DNA from: Bacillota bacterium
GTDB lineage: Bacteria > Bacillota > Dethiobacteria > DTU022
Reading direction: 5' to 3'
DNA length: 64,000 nt
NCBI GenBank assembly: GCA_029782095.1
Contig: JAKOVL010000043.1
Location: forward strand, 1-64,000
The translations under genes and the position numbers were made by a program. The notes beneath the pieces were generated by a model, which was not told where the DNA came from, ran no database searches, and saw nothing but the letters and a program-made list of their open reading frames with translations. The stretch's first letter is position 1. Every line of letters begins with the position of its first letter. This document shows, piece by piece, positions 60,632 through 64,000 of the stretch.

Positions 60632-62911
60632 GTGTTTCTAAAAAAATGTGGAGCAGCAATTTTTAAAAACGGCGGTTTTATCCTGGCCTATATTATTTTG
60701 GCCCTGGTTTACCTGTTGTCCCTGCAATTTACTCCCGTAACCTTGACCCTGGAAATGAAGGTTTCAGCGAAGGATACGGGACAGTTGTTTTATGATCACG
60801 GATTCGGGTTTAGGGAAAGTAACAGTATCAGTTTCCCTGTCGATAATACTGACGATTTTGCTAATTATCAGCTGCTTGTCCCCCGGGGAAGAATTGTATC
60901 TTTGCGTATTGACCCGATGACGCAGGAAGGCACCTTTTCAATCCGCTCCATATCCTTCGAAGCCTCCGGTAAACTGGTCAAGCTGGAGGGAGAGCGGCTG
61001 CGGGACAGCCTGGTTCCATTAAACCAGGTCGAGTTCGATTACGCAGGCGGCATCGTGCGTGGAATTGCCACGGGAGTGGATCCATTTTTTGGTTTTACCG
61101 GGATCCGTTTGGCCAATCGCTTCCCCTTATACATAACCCTGCCGCTGTTACTTGCACTGCTGCTGCTAACTTTAGCAGTGCGAAAATTTTTCTTCAACCA
61201 GCAATATGAACTATCCTTTGCCGTCTTTCTGCTGGCCTTTGCCCTTCCGGCTTCATTGCCCCTATATTTCTCGCTGGCGCTGGCGCTTATGGCAGTGTTA
61301 AACTATATCTATTTGCAGTGGCAACCGGGAATAATACCGGCCTCCCATGCCCTGGACAGCGCATCTGCCCTAAAGGGAAGCGATTGGTGCAAGAACAGGC
61401 GGCTGACTGAATTCTGCTGCCTGGGCCTGGCGCTGCTGCTGGCCTTTATGCTGCGTATAACTAATCTTACAATACTAGATCCTTATACCGATGAGTACAG
61501 CCACTTGCTGGCTGCGAAAACTTATCTTGATACCGGCGCGCTCACTTATACCAGGGCCAGCCTGGTTACCTGGCTGACCGCCTTCTTTTATCGCATCGGA
61601 AATGCCTCTTCGTTCTATGAATACCTGCACTGGGGAAGGGTTCCCGGAGTCATTTTCAGTTCGCTCACGGTGATCCCGCTGTACTATTTGGCACGTAAAA
61701 TTTCACGGCCGGTCGCCTTAATTAGCGTTTTTTTATGGGCCACATCCCCCTGGGCAATCGGCGTTTCCAAAACGATCCGGGAGTACGCCTTTTATCCGTT
61801 TTTTATCTTGCTGGCGGCCTTTTCCCTGGTCAAATCGTTTGATTTGCTGTTTATGTATAAAATAAAACAACTTCATAAAACTGTTTTGTTTCTTTTACCA
61901 GCGGTCGCTTTAGTCGTCTTCGCTTTTGGCCACGATGTTGCTTCCACTTTAAGAATCTGCGCAATTGTTTTCGCCAGCATTGCGTGCTATTATTGCCTGG
62001 TAAATATAGACAGGTTGAATGCTTTGCCTGGTAGAGCACGATTAATCGCTTATTGCGCTATTCTGCTGCTTGGATCCGGTATAGCCGTATTAATGATAGC
62101 TTACGCGAATAAAACCGGGCATGTTAGTATTACTGATGTGACAGTTGCAGATTACTGGTTTCGGGTTTTCTTTGTCCCTGGAAGCATGAGCGTACCCATG
62201 CACTGGTGGGGAAATTTTCCTTTCACGCCTGTGGCGGTTTTTCTTGGCGCCATCGGTTTTTTCTATGCCGTGTCTAGAAAAAATCGAGGATATTTTTTGC
62301 ATCTTGTAGTTTTTTCCGTTCTATTAATTTTTTATATCTTTTTTTTCAATCGTTACGGCAGGCCGCGATACATTTTTTATGCACTTCCTTTTTTTATCCC
62401 TCTGGTAGCCACAGCAGTATACGCCATACTTGATTTTGCACGTCAACTGAAGCCTTTTTATTTAAAAATAGCGGGCATTGCCTTCGCTGCCATCTTTCTA
62501 TTTCAGACCTTCAATTATCAAAACATTTTGTACCCGCTCTTTTCCGATGAACACGGATATATTAAAACGACCAATGAACATCATGATTCGTTAAAAAGTA
62601 TCTTCGAATTACTGGAAAAAGAAGCGACATCGGAGGATGTGTTTATTACTACTATAGCATCGAGCATGCTTATTTTGTCGGGAATTGATCCGGAAAGGAT
62701 CCACAGTTATAATTATAAAGATAAGAACCGCTTTGAAAAGGTGGAACGAATTGTAAATGAGAACAGCCAGGGCTATATGATCCTGGACTGGCGTAGAAAC
62801 GGTCATTTTGCCGAAGGTTATCCCAAGGAAGGCCAATTTATGATTGGCGATACCCTTGTGGAAGTGATCCAGAATAAAGAGGGGATGCAGGTATACCGTT
62901 GGAAAAGATAA
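60632..62911 (+). CDS. GT39/ArnT-like membrane glycosyltransferase
   Basis: A 759-residue membrane protein. One helix (about 16-33) is followed by an outer beta-rich region (about 35-165), then by about ten membrane helices and a C-terminal outer domain. The acidic loop LDPYTDEYSHLLAAKTYLDTG (about 282-302) matches the catalytic first loop of PMT/ArnT-type transferases, and FFFNRYGRPRYIFYALPF is typical of the group. It would transfer a sugar from a polyprenyl-phosphate donor outside the membrane. GTG 60632 has GGTGGAGG upstream. The extra N-terminal domain is unusual. Its stop overlaps the next gene by 13 bases. Confidence 0.78.
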   Translation: MFLKKCGAAIFKNGGFILAYIILALVYLLSLQFTPVTLTLEMKVSAKDTGQLFYDHGFGFRESNSISFPVDNTDDFANYQLLVPRGRIVSLRIDPMTQEGTFSIRSISFEASGKLVKLEGERLRDSLVPLNQVEFDYAGGIVRGIATGVDPFFGFTGIRLANRFPLYITLPLLLALLLLTLAVRKFFFNQQYELSFAVFLLAFALPASLPLYFSLALALMAVLNYIYLQWQPGIIPASHALDSASALKGSDWCKNRRLTEFCCLGLALLLAFMLRITNLTILDPYTDEYSHLLAAKTYLDTGALTYTRASLVTWLTAFFYRIGNASSFYEYLHWGRVPGVIFSSLTVIPLYYLARKISRPVALISVFLWATSPWAIGVSKTIREYAFYPFFILLAAFSLVKSFDLLFMYKIKQLHKTVLFLLPAVALVVFAFGHDVASTLRICAIVFASIACYYCLVNIDRLNALPGRARLIAYCAILLLGSGIAVLMIAYANKTGHVSITDVTVADYWFRVFFVPGSMSVPMHWWGNFPFTPVAVFLGAIGFFYAVSRKNRGYFLHLVVFSVLLIFYIFFFNRYGRPRYIFYALPFFIPLVATAVYAILDFARQLKPFYLKIAGIAFAAIFLFQTFNYQNILYPLFSDEHGYIKTTNEHHDSLKSIFELLEKEATSEDVFITTIASSMLILSGIDPERIHSYNYKDKNRFEKVERIVNENSQGYMILDWRRNGHFAEGYPKEGQFMIGDTLVEVIQNKEGMQVYRWKR

Positions 62912-64000
62912 ACATATTAATGCTTAACTACGAGTTTCCCCCCCTGGGCGGGGGTGCCGGCAACGCCAACTATTATATTTTAAAAGAGATGGCCCGCTAC
63001 CCGGACCTGCATATTGATTTGGTTACCTCGTCGGTTGGGGATTTTAGGGTGGAGCAGTTTGCAGATAATATCACCATTCACTACCTTGATATTAAAAAAA
63101 ATGAAAGGAACGCACATTATCAAAGCAATAAGGACCTGCTGATTTACTCTCTGAAAGCACTCTGTTATGCCAGAACACTGAAAAAAATAAAAAAGTATGA
63201 TCTATGCCACGCCTTTTTTGGCATACCGTGCGGCTACTTGGCTATGAGGCTAAAAATTCCGTATATTGTTAGCTTAAGGGGCAGTGATGTCCCTTTTTAC
63301 AACCGGCGCTTTTTCTGGCTGGATAAGTTGTTTTTCCGACGCTTAAGCTGCAAAATATGGAAACAGGCGAAGGATGTAATTGCCAATTCCCAAGGTCTAA
63401 AGGAACTGGCCCTTGCTTCCTGCCCGGATCAGGAGATTGCCGTGATTTATAACGGGGTAAATCTAGAGGAGTTTCAACCTCCTAAGAAGAATACAGTGCA
63501 AGCAGAAGAAAGAGAGATTAAGCTGATTTCTGTCGGTAGGCTGATTGAGCGAAAAGGTTACCGTTACTTGATCGAGGCTCTTCAGGGTCTGGATAATGTG
63601 CAATTGATTCTTATCGGCGACGGGAACCAGAAAAATGAGCTGGAGGAGTTAGCCCGGAAAAAAAAAGTGAGGGTAAATTTTTTAGGAAAAGTTGACCACG
63701 CCCACCTGGCCGGGCATTTGCACTCAGCCGATATTTTTATATTGCCATCTCTTAACGAGGGTATGTCAAATGCCTTACTGGAAGCGATGGCTTGCGGGCT
63801 ACCGGTAATTGCTACGAACACGGGGGGGAGCAGCGAGCTTATTCAAAACAATGGTTTCATCGTTGCCCCGGGAAGTGCTGCCGCGTTAAGAGAGGCAATT
63901 AAAAAATTAACAGCGGAACCGGATTTAATATACTTTATGGGCGATTTATCGAGGAAATTGGCTGAAAATATGGCTTGGGAAAAAGTTGCACAGGCTTACC
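62899..64000 (+). CDS. Family 4 glycosyltransferase, 3' end beyond the window
   Basis: At least 367 residues of a GT4 transferase that runs off the window. It starts INILMLNYEFPPLGGGAGNA, the usual beginning of such enzymes, and has VSLRGSDVPFY, ANSQGLKELA, VIYNGVNLEEF, the donor-binding SVGRLIERKGYRYLIEAL, and the conserved PSLNEGMSNALLEAMACGLPVIATNTGG with the E-x7-E-type motif. TTG 62899 (overlapping the previous stop) is the likely start; ATG 62920 is the alternative. It belongs to the envelope-glycan run. Confidence 0.9.
   Translation, partial: MEKINILMLNYEFPPLGGGAGNANYYILKEMARYPDLHIDLVTSSVGDFRVEQFADNITIHYLDIKKNERNAHYQSNKDLLIYSLKALCYARTLKKIKKYDLCHAFFGIPCGYLAMRLKIPYIVSLRGSDVPFYNRRFFWLDKLFFRRLSCKIWKQAKDVIANSQGLKELALASCPDQEIAVIYNGVNLEEFQPPKKNTVQAEEREIKLISVGRLIERKGYRYLIEALQGLDNVQLILIGDGNQKNELEELARKKKVRVNFLGKVDHAHLAGHLHSADIFILPSLNEGMSNALLEAMACGLPVIATNTGGSSELIQNNGFIVAPGSAAALREAIKKLTAEPDLIYFMGDLSRKLAENMAWEKVAQAY

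Overview
The window looks like a chromosome segment from an anaerobic, Gram-positive-type bacterium of the Clostridia/Peptococcaceae kind. Points in favour are the very strong AGGAGG ribosome sites, frequent GTG and TTG starts, a HutP antiterminator, a sortase, a lipoprotein with a Gmad2-like domain, ferredoxin-linked 2-oxoacid oxidoreductase genes and corrinoid/tetrahydrofolate one-carbon enzymes. Coding density is high, and almost every gene is on the plus strand. I see no rRNA, tRNA, CRISPR array or intact insertion sequence.

Bases 1-28,200 form a catabolic island. It opens with a decayed solute-binding gene. A complete histidine-degradation set follows: hutH, hutP, hutU, hutI, a glutamate formimidoyltransferase and a cyclodeaminase. 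Threaded through this set are four non-pyrrolysine MttB-superfamily methyltransferases, a methyl-THF:corrinoid methyltransferase, an MmgE/PrpD protein, a CocE-type hydrolase, a peptide-type ABC transporter (binding protein, two permeases, fused double ATPase) and a three-subunit molybdenum hydroxylase. hutH is preceded by a near-consensus promoter, three NAG triplets at 7-nt spacing and a strong terminator directly before the ribosome site, which is the layout expected of HutP antitermination. My main hypothesis is that the island demethylates a methylated histidine-type compound (for example hercynine, an N-methylhistidine or a small peptide of one) and passes the product into the Hut pathway, with both branches feeding the tetrahydrofolate pool. 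The substrate is inferred, and no corrinoid carrier protein is visible in the window.

Bases 28,400-47,700 are mixed: a DUF-like minus-strand gene, a metallo-hydrolase, a lipoprotein with PrcB_C/Gmad2-like domains, a membrane-anchored beta-propeller, a fused GDP-mannose pyrophosphorylase-phosphohexomutase, an unknown protein followed by a small inverted-repeat element, an old-yellow-enzyme-family oxidoreductase and an ABC-F ATPase. An operon with its own consensus-like promoter follows: FrhB-like subunit, indolepyruvate oxidoreductase IorA and IorB, then a 4-hydroxybutyryl-CoA dehydratase-family enzyme with all four expected Fe-S ligands. This looks like 2-oxoacid or aromatic amino-acid fermentation.

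Bases 47,700-64,000 hold a large lone RND transporter on the minus strand, the conserved tsaE-tsaB-rimI-tsaD cluster, a 685-bp intergenic region with a cluster of DnaA-box-like 9-mers, murC, and an envelope-glycan region (short glycosyltransferase-like protein, sortase, DUF2142-like membrane protein, GT2 transferase, GT39-like membrane transferase and a GT4 transferase cut by the window end).
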